A stretch of 64,000 bases of DNA from JAJRXR01 sp041987545. GTDB taxonomy: Bacteria > Planctomycetota > Phycisphaerae > Phycisphaerales > UBA1924. Location of the stretch: assembly GCA_041987545.1 (NCBI GenBank), contig JBHIWH010000001.1, positions 434,001-498,000 of the forward strand. Reading direction: 5' to 3'. The notes under the pieces were generated by a model. That model saw only the letters and a list, made by a program, of their open reading frames with translations. It was not told the DNA's origin and did not search any database. Of this stretch, positions 8,611-17,290 are shown piece after piece. The position numbers were made by a program, and so were the translations under genes. Position 1 is the stretch's first letter, and each line of letters begins with the position of its first letter.

Positions 8611-10362
8611 GTGAGAACCCCCGCAACACCCTGGATCCGGCTGATCGCGCTGCTCGCGCTGCTCGCGGCGCCCACGCCCCGCGCCGCCGCCCAGGCGCTC
8701 GCCTACACCGGCGGCCGCGTCGATGTCTTCCCGGGCGGCCCGGCGATGATCCCGGTCTCCCCCCGCGTCCAGGACCCGCCCCCGACGGTCGAGCTCCGCC
8801 TGGACGACGGCCGCACGATCGAGGGCGAGCTGGTCGCCCTCGACGCCGGCGCGCCCGAGATCGACCCCCGCGCCCCGCGCCCCTGGCTCCCGCCCGCGCG
8901 GGTGTGGACCGCCTCGGCGCCGGACCAGACCACGCCCTCGCCCGCGCCGGGCGCCGCCCGTCTCTGGCGCGTGCTGGTGACCCCGCCCGCGGACGCGGCC
9001 GGCCAGGGCCTCTGGCTCTCCGGGCGCCGCGTCCCGCTGACCTGGCGACCCGACCCCTGGACGCTCGCGCCCCAGGGCGATCCGGGTGCGCCCTGGGCCT
9101 CGCCCAACCCGCGCCGCTGGATCGAGGACCCGACGTTCGCTCGCGCCGCCGAGGCGGACCGGTCCGACCCAGGGCGTCGATGGCGCTGGAAGCTCGCGAC
9201 CGGGCGCCTGGCGCCCGTGGCCCCCGCGGACCCCGACGGGCCCGTGATCATCGAGTCGCCCGAGGACCTGGCCCGCCTGACGGCGACGACTCCTTTGGCA
9301 GACCGCGCGATCGAGGCGTACGCCGTGCTGGTCGAGAACCTCTGGCGCGTCGCGCTGGCGGAGCTCTGGAGGGTGGACGAGGATCTGGCCGCACGAGTGC
9401 GCGCACGCCTCGCGGGGGGCGCCGACCTGGCGCCGTGGCCTGTCGTCCCCGCGTACGCCCCGCTCGACCTGTCCGCCCAGCGCCTGCTCGACGACCTGGC
9501 GGACCCGTCGCTCTCGGGCGACCGCCGGGCCCAGCTCGCCCGAACCTGGCTGGCCGACCAGCCCGACGCGCTGGTCTGGCCCATCGACGACGTCGGCCCG
9601 CCCACAACCGCCGCCGCCCGCCCCACGCTGGGCGTCGTGAACCTGACACCGGGACCCGAGGCGATCCTGACCGCCGTCGGCGCCGGCGCGATGGAGGCCG
9701 GCATCCAGCGCGCCGAGCCCCGCGTGCTGGCAATCGCCCGGCCGACCGTGCCCAGCCCGGCCGGCCCCGCCCCCTCGTTCGCCACGGCACGGGTCCGAGT
9801 CGCGGGCCAGACCGCGTCGATCCCCCTCGCGGCCTACCCCGTTGCCGCGGTCCCGCCCGGCCTGCTCGTCGGCCCGCTGCAGCGCGACTGGACGCTGGAT
9901 GAGTGGCGGGGCGGCCCCTCGGCCCCCGCGCCGCCGTCTGATGCGCTGACCAGCGCGCTGGTCCACCGCGCCGCCGGCCTCGAGCGGCCGATCCGCGAGG
10001 GCTGGCGCGTGTACGTCGAATGCCTCGCGCCGGAGTTCTCGCCCGACGACTCGGTCACGCTCTGGATCGGCCCGCACCGCCGCCCCAACGCCGTCGTCCG
10101 CGTGACGGCCGAGGGCCGCGCCACCGACCCCCGACGCCCCGACGACGCGGGATCATGGGTCGACGTCTCAAAGAGCGCCGACCGGTGGTCGTTCGAGATC
10201 GAAGTCCCGCCCGAGGCGATCGACAACGCGGCCGTGCTCCGGCTCGGCGTTGAGCGCCTGGATGCGAACGGCCTGCACACCGCCGCGCCGCGCCGCATGC
10301 TGCCCTGGCAGACCGAGCCCGGGCGGATCGCGATCGACGTCGACGCCTGGAAGGGCCTCTGA
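8611..10362 (+). CDS. Large exported protein, function unknown
   Basis: The 583-residue product starts at GTG 8611 and has a signal peptide (hydrophobic residues 11-22, cleavage after PRAAA). The rest is Pro/Ala/Asp-rich with scattered beta-rich segments. The last 100 residues (VTLWIGPHRRPNAVVRVT..., then WSFEIEVPPEAI, then LRLGVERLDANG) look like a beta-sandwich ligand-binding or CBM9/DOMON-like module, but this is a guess from hydrophobic periodicity and the closing 'initial-value' tryptophan pattern. No catalytic motif is seen. It is divergent from the aquaporin gene and convergent with the phosphatase gene, so it appears to be a single-gene unit. A TAAACT box at 8569-8574 may be its -10. 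Confidence 0.7.
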   Translation: MRTPATPWIRLIALLALLAAPTPRAAAQALAYTGGRVDVFPGGPAMIPVSPRVQDPPPTVELRLDDGRTIEGELVALDAGAPEIDPRAPRPWLPPARVWTASAPDQTTPSPAPGAARLWRVLVTPPADAAGQGLWLSGRRVPLTWRPDPWTLAPQGDPGAPWASPNPRRWIEDPTFARAAEADRSDPGRRWRWKLATGRLAPVAPADPDGPVIIESPEDLARLTATTPLADRAIEAYAVLVENLWRVALAELWRVDEDLAARVRARLAGGADLAPWPVVPAYAPLDLSAQRLLDDLADPSLSGDRRAQLARTWLADQPDALVWPIDDVGPPTTAAARPTLGVVNLTPGPEAILTAVGAGAMEAGIQRAEPRVLAIARPTVPSPAGPAPSFATARVRVAGQTASIPLAAYPVAAVPPGLLVGPLQRDWTLDEWRGGPSAPAPPSDALTSALVHRAAGLERPIREGWRVYVECLAPEFSPDDSVTLWIGPHRRPNAVVRVTAEGRATDPRRPDDAGSWVDVSKSADRWSFEIEVPPEAIDNAAVLRLGVERLDANGLHTAAPRRMLPWQTEPGRIAIDVDAWKGL

Positions 10363-10380
10363 CAGCGCCGCGACGCCCGT

Positions 10381-11793
10381 CTACACGTCGGCGGTCTTGA
10401 GCTTGAGCGCCCCGACCATCAGCGCGTGCAGGTCGGTGTTGTCGATCACCGGCTCGAGCCGCTCGGCGCCCACACCCAATGCCGTGACCTCGACCATGTC
10501 CGCCGTGTGGTTGGGGCTGACGAACGCCACGCCCAGCGAGTTGGCGAGCACCGCGCCCAGCACGGGCCCGAACCCGGAGGCCGCCCGGAACCCGTCCGCC
10601 CGCTCGCGCTCGACGAAGTGCCGGTGCAGCCACGCCCGGTCCGAGTCCTGCAGCTCGACGCCCGTCGCGCGGTAGACCAGCATCGGCAGCACGCCCATCA
10701 CCTCCTCGGGCGACCCGGCCGCCCCGAGCTGCTCGGCGACCCAGTCGAAGCTCTGGCGCCCGCGCATCAGCCGCTCGAAGCCCTGGTTGCCAGGCTCCTT
10801 GTACAGCGTCAGCCCCGGGTTCGCGTTGCCGTGGTCCGTCGTCGCGATCAGCAGCGTGTCGTCGCGCCCGAGCGTGAACTCGGCCGCCACCCGCAGCGCC
10901 TCGTCGAAGGCGATCTGGTCGGCCAGCAGCGCGCACGCGTCGTTCGCGTGCGCCGCGTGGTCCACCCGCCCGCCCTCGATCTGGAGGACGAACCCCGTCC
11001 CGCGCCCGGCGAGCCGATCCAGCGCCGCCCGCGTCATCTGCCTCAGGTGCGGCTCGGCCTCTCCCCGGTCCAGCTCGTAGCCCATGTGCTCGCGGGCGAA
11101 GAGCCCGAGCAGGCGGTCCCCGTTGTCGTCGGCCCCCGCCAACTCGCCCGCCGTCCGCACCACCGTCAGGTCCGACGCCCCGCCCAGCAGCGACTCCGGG
11201 AAGTACCTCGCCCCGCCCCCAAGCACGACGTCCACGCCCCGCCCGACGATCTGCTCGGCGATCGGACCTTCCAGATCGCGCGACGGGATATTGGCGATGA
11301 ACGACGCCGGCGTCGCGTGCGTGACGCGCGTCGTCGTGACCAGCCCCGTGGACAGGCCCCGCTCCCTCGCCCGGACCAGGATCGGCGCGGGCTCCCGCCA
11401 GTCGGGCGTGAAGTTGATCGCGCCGTTGTTGACCTTCCGCCCGATGCCCCAGGCCGAGCCCGCGGCGGCCGAGTCCGTCACGAGCGAGTCGGCCGCGTGC
11501 GTGCGGCACATCGCCCGGCGCACGCCGGGCGTGTCCCACAGGTCCGCCCAGGCCGACGCCCGGCCCGTCCGCTCGCGGGTCGCCATGTCCGCGAGCGTCA
11601 GCGTCCCTGTGCTCATCCCGTCCGAGACCATGAAGATGATGTTCTTGGGTCCGCGGCTCGCCCCACCCGTTGGCGCCGGCGCCGACCCGCTCGTGGAGAC
11701 CGACGCGCACCCGCCCGCGGCGACCGCGGCCCCGCCCAGGGCCCCCGCCCGCGTCAGAAACTCCCGTCGATCGATCCGTGTCCGGCTCGGCAT
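10381..11793 (-). CDS. Alkaline phosphatase, Tat-exported
   Basis: This 470-residue metal-dependent phosphomonoesterase acts outside the cytoplasm. The N-terminus has a twin-arginine signal (DRREFLTRAG, then a hydrophobic run and a GGC that might be lipidated). Family motifs are IIFMVSDGMS (first metal-ligand Asp), THAADSLVTDSAAAGSA (the serine nucleophile after the second Asp), IEGGRVDHAAHAND and IATTDHGNAN (zinc ligands), and a late SPNHTADMV. The start is ATG 11793, which gives the Tat signal directly and has GAGGAG upstream; a longer frame to 11889 adds nothing family-like. It would release phosphate from organic esters. No pho box was recognised upstream. Confidence 0.9.
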   Translation of the reverse strand: MPSRTRIDRREFLTRAGALGGAAVAAGGCASVSTSGSAPAPTGGASRGPKNIIFMVSDGMSTGTLTLADMATRERTGRASAWADLWDTPGVRRAMCRTHAADSLVTDSAAAGSAWGIGRKVNNGAINFTPDWREPAPILVRARERGLSTGLVTTTRVTHATPASFIANIPSRDLEGPIAEQIVGRGVDVVLGGGARYFPESLLGGASDLTVVRTAGELAGADDNGDRLLGLFAREHMGYELDRGEAEPHLRQMTRAALDRLAGRGTGFVLQIEGGRVDHAAHANDACALLADQIAFDEALRVAAEFTLGRDDTLLIATTDHGNANPGLTLYKEPGNQGFERLMRGRQSFDWVAEQLGAAGSPEEVMGVLPMLVYRATGVELQDSDRAWLHRHFVERERADGFRAASGFGPVLGAVLANSLGVAFVSPNHTADMVEVTALGVGAERLEPVIDNTDLHALMVGALKLKTADV

Positions 11794-11911
11794 GGCGGCG
11801 CTCCTCGCGCCGATCCTACCCGCGACCGCACCCCGCCCGCCGAGCCCCGCCCGCCACTTCACCAAGCCCTTACACCCGGACACGAGCACGCGGGCCCTGG
11901 CGCCCGGGCAA

Positions 11912-13837
11912 TCACACCCGCATCCGCCACGCCGCCAGCGTCCACTCCGCGATCAGCAGCGCCCCCGCCAGCAGCACGAACCACCACCAGATCTCGCGGC
12001 GCTCCCGCGTCCCGCCGCCGCCCGACTCCACGCTCCGCCCCGCGATCAACAGCTCGTCCCGCGTCCCGATCGTGCTCTCGCGCGCGTCGAGCAGGTTGAC
12101 GGCCAGGGCGAACCCGTCCACGCCCTCCACGCGGTAGACGCCCGCCCGATCGAGCACGCCCACGTCCGCGAGACCGCCCGCGCCCGCCGCCACCGAAGGC
12201 ACGACCCGCTCGACCGGCCCGAGCACGCGAGTCCGCTCCCCGCCCGCGGGCACGCGCGCCGCCTCGCCCGTCGTGACGAACCACTCCTCCCCGCCCCGCC
12301 CGCTGGCCGTCAGCCAGTCCACCGCCCCGGCGACGAAGATCGCGAACCCGACCTGCACGCTCCAGTTCGACTGCGCCAGCTCGAATCCCACCCCCACCCG
12401 CCGAACGCTCCCCGACTCGCCGGCCACGATCAGGGCTCCCGCGTCCCCTGTCGCGATCGGCTCGACCACGCCCTCACCGGCCGGCGCCAGCGGGCGCCAC
12501 CGCGCCACGTACACCGAGTCCAATGTCACATCCCTCAACACCGGGTGCGCGCGAGACCAGGAGACGACCCGCGTCGGCCCCGCCTCCTCGCCCGCCCGGT
12601 ACCCCGGCATTCCGACGCCGAAGCTCAACGACGCGCGTGTCGGCGCCTCGCTCACGCTCGCCCGATCGAACACGAGCAGGTCGATCCCGCCAAGGTCGCC
12701 GCCGGCGAACCTCTCGTAGTCGCCCGGCCCGACCACGCGGAGGGATCGCAGGTCCAGCTCCGCCAGCACGTCCATCAGGAACGGGTCCGCCTGGGCGTCG
12801 GGCGCGACGACCAGCACCGACGGCCGCCGCGGCGCCCGGGCCACCAGCCACGCCCCGTTGTCCGCCGCAAGCCCGTCCTCCCGCGCCAGCGACAGGCCCA
12901 CGACGCCCCCCTCGGGCAGCCGCAACTCCAGCGTCCGCGCCGCGCTCGAGGGTGATCCGGTTTCGGCCGCGTCCAGCACGATCGGCGTCCGCCCCGCCTC
13001 CTCGCCGTCCACCCGGACGTCGATCGTCGTCGCGACCGGCTCGGGGCTCACAGACTGGGCGCGCACGAACACGCGGACCAGCGCCGGGTCGTCCGGGTCG
13101 CGGGCGGCGCCCAGGGCCACGATCCCGGCGTTGTCCCGCGGCGAGCCCGCCGCCGGCCCGACCCGCTCGTACCGCGCCCGCGCGCCCGCCAGCGCCAGGG
13201 GCCCGTCCCGGGCGCTCAGCCCGTCGGACAGGACCACCGCCAGCGCGGGCGACGACTCACCCGCCTCGTCCCCGTCCCCGGCGCCCAGCGCCTCGACGAG
13301 CGCGAGCGCCGCGCCCAGGTCCCCCGCCTGCTCGCTCGGCCCGATCGAGCCGATCGCCCGCGCAAGCTCGTTCGCCGAGCGTGTCGGCGCCACCACGATC
13401 CGCGCCTCGCGCGCAAACGCGATCACGCCCACGCCCTGGGCGCCGGAACCAAGCGCCCGGCGCCCGATCGTCTCCGCACGCCGCCTGGCCTCCTCCAGCC
13501 GCGTCCGCCCGCCCTCGCCGTCGCGCGCTCCCATCGACGCCGACCGATCGACAACCAGGTACACGACGCCGCCCGACGCGGCGTCCCCCTCGATCGCCGG
13601 GCGCCCCAGCGCGCCGACCAGCAGCAGCAGGATCGCCAGGTGCAGCAGGAACAACGCCGACACCCGGAGCCACCGGAGCGGCACGTTGACCTGCAGGTCG
13701 CTCGTCCGCGACTCCCAGAACATGGTCGAGCTCACGCGGACCGTCCGGCGCCGGAGCTTGAGCATGTAGAACGCGATCAGCGCGGGCAGCGTGATCCCCA
13801 GCGCGATCAGGGCGGCCGTCGGCGCGAGCAGCGTCAT
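11912..13837 (-). CDS. BatA-like membrane protein with VWA domain
   Basis: The 641-residue protein has the BatA/aerotolerance N-terminal two-helix module (hydrophobic helices at about 5-25 and 60-80 around the LRWLRVSALF segment), then a von Willebrand A domain with a MIDAS DRSAS motif near residue 97. A long periplasmic beta-rich region follows, and a single C-terminal membrane helix near 615-635. Such proteins commonly work with MoxR ATPases and DUF58 proteins; a MoxR gene is 4 kb away but no DUF58 gene is visible. It lies 16 bases downstream of rlmE, so the two are probably co-transcribed. Confidence 0.85.
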   Translation of the reverse strand: MTLLAPTAALIALGITLPALIAFYMLKLRRRTVRVSSTMFWESRTSDLQVNVPLRWLRVSALFLLHLAILLLLVGALGRPAIEGDAASGGVVYLVVDRSASMGARDGEGGRTRLEEARRRAETIGRRALGSGAQGVGVIAFAREARIVVAPTRSANELARAIGSIGPSEQAGDLGAALALVEALGAGDGDEAGESSPALAVVLSDGLSARDGPLALAGARARYERVGPAAGSPRDNAGIVALGAARDPDDPALVRVFVRAQSVSPEPVATTIDVRVDGEEAGRTPIVLDAAETGSPSSAARTLELRLPEGGVVGLSLAREDGLAADNGAWLVARAPRRPSVLVVAPDAQADPFLMDVLAELDLRSLRVVGPGDYERFAGGDLGGIDLLVFDRASVSEAPTRASLSFGVGMPGYRAGEEAGPTRVVSWSRAHPVLRDVTLDSVYVARWRPLAPAGEGVVEPIATGDAGALIVAGESGSVRRVGVGFELAQSNWSVQVGFAIFVAGAVDWLTASGRGGEEWFVTTGEAARVPAGGERTRVLGPVERVVPSVAAGAGGLADVGVLDRAGVYRVEGVDGFALAVNLLDARESTIGTRDELLIAGRSVESGGGGTRERREIWWWFVLLAGALLIAEWTLAAWRMRV

Positions 13838-13853
13838 CGTCCCGCGCCCCGCA

Positions 13854-14453
13854 TCACGACCCCCGGGCCGCCCGGAAGCCCTTGGCGACCACGTACGTCT
13901 CGCGCGAGACGTCCCGCGACGCCTTGGGCTTGAACGCGCGGGCCTGGTCGAAGACGGCGTCCGTCTCCATCACCAGCGCCCGCGTCTCCTCGCCCTCGAA
14001 CACCTTCATCGCCAGGTTTCCGCCCTCCCGCAGGACGTCCGGCGCGAGGTCCAGGATCGCTCGGCACAGCCGGACCGACCTGAAATGGTCCCCGTGCCCG
14101 GTCGTCGCGGGCGCCATGTCCGAGACGACGACGTCGAACGCCCCGCCGGCCAGCGAGGTCAGCTCGCCCGCGTCGATCTCCGTCACGTCGCCGACCAGCG
14201 CCGTCACGTTCGGGGGCATCGCGTGCGTGACCCGCTGCAGGTCAACGCCCACGACACGCCCCCGCGCGCCGGCCAGTTCCGAGGCGACCTGCAGCCAGGA
14301 GCCCGGGGCGCACCCGAGGTCCAGCACGAGGTCGCCCGGGCGGATGAGCCGCTTCTTCTCGTTGATCTCGAGGAGCTTGAAGGCCGAGCGCGCGGCGTAG
14401 CCCTCGGCCTTCGCCTTGCGGAAGTACTCGTCGTGAAGGACCCGCCGCGCCAT
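13854..14453 (-). CDS. rlmE: 23S rRNA (uridine-2'-O-)-methyltransferase RlmE/FtsJ-type
   Basis: This 199-residue RrmJ/FtsJ methyltransferase transfers methyl from SAM to the ribose of a uridine in the 23S rRNA A-loop. Visible features are the FRKAKAEGYAARSAFKLLEI N-terminus (catalytic Lys within RSAFKL), SAM-binding LVLDLGCAPGSW, the second catalytic Asp in VVVSDMAPATTG, and the K-F-E motif MKVFEGEE. Length matches the family. ATG 14453 is chosen: a TACCCT box ends exactly 6 nt before it and there is no Shine-Dalgarno sequence, suggesting a leaderless mRNA. It leads an operon with the VWA gene. Confidence 0.92.
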   Translation of the reverse strand: MARRVLHDEYFRKAKAEGYAARSAFKLLEINEKKRLIRPGDLVLDLGCAPGSWLQVASELAGARGRVVGVDLQRVTHAMPPNVTALVGDVTEIDAGELTSLAGGAFDVVVSDMAPATTGHGDHFRSVRLCRAILDLAPDVLREGGNLAMKVFEGEETRALVMETDAVFDQARAFKPKASRDVSRETYVVAKGFRAARGS

Positions 14454-14459
14454 CGACCC

Positions 14460-14465
14460 AGGGTA
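14460..14465 (-). promoter_or_regulatory. Putative -10 box for leaderless rlmE transcript
   Basis: TACCCT on the minus strand ends 6 nt before the ATG, the distance that places the transcript start at the A of the start codon. Confidence 0.5.
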
Positions 14466-14497
14466 GGGCCAGAGGCGCCCGGGGCGCCCGCGCCGGC

Positions 14498-15664
14498 TCA
14501 GGCCGGCCGAGCGACGGCGCCGACGACCGCGGCCACGCCCTCCAGCGCCCGGTCGATCTCCGCCTCGGTCGTGAAGTACCCAGGGCTCATCCGGACCGTG
14601 CCCCCGCCCGCGTGCGTGCCGATCGTCTCGTGCGCGAGCGGGGCGCAGTGGAAACCCGCCCGGCAGACGACGCCGTGCTCGGCGCACAGAGCCGCCGCCG
14701 CGTCCGCGGGCGCGACCCCGTCGAGCGTGAACGACACCGCCGACGTCCGCCCCTCGGCCGTCGGCGGCCCGTGCACCGTGACGCCCTCGATCGACCCGAG
14801 ACCCGCCAGCAGGCGCCCGGTCAACGCCGACTCGCGCTCGCGGATCGCGTCGAGCCCGACCTCGCGGACCCACCGCACGCCCGCGGCCAGCCCCGCGATC
14901 GCCGGCCCGTTCAGCGTCCCGACCTCGTAGTCCTTGGGCGGCGCGCCCGACATCGGGTGCGTGCCCGAGTCGCCCCCCGTCCCGCCCTCGGCCAGGGTCC
15001 GCAGCGTCGCCCGCGGCCCGATCCACAGCCCGCCCACGCCCGGCGGGCCCATCAACGCCTTGTGCCCCGCGATCGCGACCAGGTCGGCCCCCAGCTCCGC
15101 GATGTCGACCGGGTGCACGCCCACCAGCTGCGCCGCGTCCAGCAGGCACAGGGCGCCGTGCTCGTGCGCCAGACGCACCATCTCCCGGGCGGGCAGGACC
15201 TGCCCGGTCACGTTGCTCGCCATCGAGCACGCGACAAGCCGGACATTGCCCTTCTTCAGCGTGTCCCCGACGAAGCCGAGATCGATCGGCTCACCCGGCG
15301 AGTACGGCGCCACCTCGAACCGGATCCCGAACTCACGCGCCGCCTTCCGGATCGGGCGCGACACCGCGTGGTGCTCCAGGCCCGACATGATCGCGACGTC
15401 CCCGGCCTCCCAGGGCTGGCCCAGGATCGCCAGGTTGAGCGCGTACGTGCACCCGGGCGTGATCACCAGCCGCGCCTCGTCGGGCGCGCCCAGCAGCCCG
15501 CCCAGCTCGTGCCGGCACTCGGCGACCGGGTCCGGGCCGCCCCGCGGGTCGCGCCGGGGGCTCCCGCAGTTCCGCAGGGTCTGATCGACCGCCGCGTACA
15601 CACACTCGGGCTTGGGCCACGTCGTCGCCGCGTTGTTCAGGTAGATCATCCGGTCCTGGCCCAT
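14498..15664 (-). CDS. Cysteine desulfurase-like class V aminotransferase
   Basis: The product is a 388-residue PLP enzyme of the SufS/CsdA-like branch. YLNNAATTWPKP at the start is typical of this subfamily (compare YFDNAATT). LEHHAVSRP carries the His over the cofactor, LLDAAQLVGVHPVDI carries the cofactor Asp, and AIAGHKALMGPPGVGGLW carries the Schiff-base Lys. A late CRAGFHCAPLAHETIG contains the Cys expected to carry the persulfide, and GTVRMSPGYF is typical of the C-terminus. It would take sulfur from cysteine. No SufU/IscU gene is adjacent, but a 2Fe-2S ferredoxin lies 3 kb downstream on the same strand. The start ATG 15664 has GCAGGAGGG upstream. Confidence 0.88.
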   Translation of the reverse strand: MGQDRMIYLNNAATTWPKPECVYAAVDQTLRNCGSPRRDPRGGPDPVAECRHELGGLLGAPDEARLVITPGCTYALNLAILGQPWEAGDVAIMSGLEHHAVSRPIRKAAREFGIRFEVAPYSPGEPIDLGFVGDTLKKGNVRLVACSMASNVTGQVLPAREMVRLAHEHGALCLLDAAQLVGVHPVDIAELGADLVAIAGHKALMGPPGVGGLWIGPRATLRTLAEGGTGGDSGTHPMSGAPPKDYEVGTLNGPAIAGLAAGVRWVREVGLDAIRERESALTGRLLAGLGSIEGVTVHGPPTAEGRTSAVSFTLDGVAPADAAAALCAEHGVVCRAGFHCAPLAHETIGTHAGGGTVRMSPGYFTTEAEIDRALEGVAAVVGAVARPA

Positions 15665-15725
15665 CGAGGCCCTCCTGCGGGAAGGGCCAGCCTACCCCGC
15701 CCCGCGCCCCCGATCGACCCGCGTG

Positions 15726-17252
15726 TCAGGAGCCCGTGACCTCGGCCCACCCCTCGCGCCGGGCATCGCCCGCGCCCGAGACCCGCCCCGAGGCGTCCCG
15801 CGCGACGGCGTGGACCCCGCCGAAGTAGACGTTCGGCGCGTCCCACTCGTTGACACGGACCCGCGCGCCCAGCGCCGCGATCGCCCCGGGCGTGAAGCCG
15901 GGCTCGAGCTGCGCCGCCGCCCCGTCCCAGTGCGCCCGGGGCGCCGCGATCGCCTGGGCGACGTCCAGACCCGAGTCGAGCACCGCCGCCAGCACCCGCG
16001 TGATCGCCGTCCGGATCCGCTTGGACCCCCCCGAGCCCAGCACCAGCGCCGGCCTTCCGCCCTCGAGCACGATCGTCGGCGACATCATCGACCGGATCCG
16101 CGCCCCCGCCGGCTCCGAGTGGAACCCGCCCGGGAACAGGTCGTCCTCGCCCATCATGTTGTTCATCATGATGCCCGTGCCCGGCACGACGTACCCGCAC
16201 GCCTGCCCGTTGGACGTCGTCATCGAGGCCGCGTTTCCTTCCGCGTCGATCACGCTCGCGTGCGTCGTGCCCGAGCAGAAGCGGCGCACGCTCGCGACAC
16301 CCGCGGCGACCATCTCGTCGCTCGTGTTCTCCGCCTCGCCGCGGCGGGCCTCGACCTCCCGCGCCACACCGACCAGCTCGAGCAGCGCCGCGGGCGAATC
16401 GAACGCCACGCCCCGCGACATCGCCTCCCGCAGCAGCCGCAGCGCGAGCCCGATCAGCGGCCCCCCCAGGCTCGGCGCCGGGTTCGTCAGCACCGTCCGC
16501 CCGTGGTAATCGAGCGCCAAGGGCTCCCGCTCGACGACCTCGTACGCCTCCAGATCAGCGCGCGTCAGCAGCCCGCCGCCGGCGCGCATGTCCGCCTCGA
16601 TCCGGTCCGCGATCTCCCCCCCGTACAGCGTCGCCCGCCCCTCAGACCAGGCCTCGACGAACGACGCAAGCTCTTCCGACCGGACCACGCCCCCCTCGCC
16701 CAGCAGTTCGCCCCCGGGCGCGAGCATCGCCCGAGACTCTCCGGTCGCCGTGCAGATCGGCCCCAGGATCTTGTTCACGAACGCCTGCGAGCGGTTGAGG
16801 GGCACGCCCTCGCGCACGACCCGCGCTGCCGGCGCGACGACCTCGGGCAGGGGCAGCCGACCCAGCCGCGCGTGCGCGTGCGCGTACCCCGCGAGCACGC
16901 CCGGGACCGCCGCCGAGCCCATCCCGATGTGGAAGACCTGCTCCGCGGCGCCGAACGGGACCGTGACGGGCCGAAAGTCGAGCTCGCTCGCCGCCCCGGC
17001 CAGCCCGCGCCCCGGCGTGTCCGTGAAGAAGTCGAACAGCACGTTCTCGCCCGAGGCCGCGTGCGCGAGCAGGAACCCCCCGCCCGCCAGGCTCGTGAGC
17101 ATCGGCTCGGCGACGCACGAGGCGATCCCCGCCCCGATCACCGCGTCGAACGCGTTGCCCCCGGCGCGCAGGATCTGAATCGCGACCCCCGCCGAGGCCT
17201 CGTGCCCGCAGGCGACCCCCGCCGGACCAGTCTCGTTGCCCTTCGGCGTCAC
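15726..17252 (-). CDS. Gamma-glutamyltransferase family protein
   Basis: This 508-residue Ntn-hydrolase precursor should cleave itself before the nucleophile Thr in CSGTTHASVID (Thr329), giving a large and a small subunit. Supporting segments are AGGNAFDAVIGAGI near residue 30, EPMLTSLAGGGFLL near 50, NNMMGEDDLFPGGF, and the oxyanion/substrate loop MMSPTIV with VLGSGGSKRIRTAI. It would transfer or hydrolyse the gamma-glutamyl group of glutathione-like compounds. No signal peptide is visible, unlike classical periplasmic GGT, so it may be cytoplasmic or have another substrate. The start is GTG 17252, with TACCGT ending 6 nt upstream and no Shine-Dalgarno sequence. Confidence 0.88.
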   Translation of the reverse strand: MTPKGNETGPAGVACGHEASAGVAIQILRAGGNAFDAVIGAGIASCVAEPMLTSLAGGGFLLAHAASGENVLFDFFTDTPGRGLAGAASELDFRPVTVPFGAAEQVFHIGMGSAAVPGVLAGYAHAHARLGRLPLPEVVAPAARVVREGVPLNRSQAFVNKILGPICTATGESRAMLAPGGELLGEGGVVRSEELASFVEAWSEGRATLYGGEIADRIEADMRAGGGLLTRADLEAYEVVEREPLALDYHGRTVLTNPAPSLGGPLIGLALRLLREAMSRGVAFDSPAALLELVGVAREVEARRGEAENTSDEMVAAGVASVRRFCSGTTHASVIDAEGNAASMTTSNGQACGYVVPGTGIMMNNMMGEDDLFPGGFHSEPAGARIRSMMSPTIVLEGGRPALVLGSGGSKRIRTAITRVLAAVLDSGLDVAQAIAAPRAHWDGAAAQLEPGFTPGAIAALGARVRVNEWDAPNVYFGGVHAVARDASGRVSGAGDARREGWAEVTGS

Positions 17253-17258
17253 GGGTCA

Positions 17259-17264
17259 ACGGTA
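17259..17264 (-). promoter_or_regulatory. Putative -10 box for leaderless GGT transcript
   Basis: TACCGT ends 6 nt before the GTG. The 6-nt spacer (TGACCC) is identical to that before the SDR gene at 30984. Confidence 0.45.
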
Positions 17265-17290
17265 CCCCGGGCCCGGCCCGCCCGCGCGCC

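Noticed and set aside
10363..10380. Terminator between the convergent exported-protein and phosphatase genes
   Set aside because: The 18-base gap has no stable hairpin or T tract.
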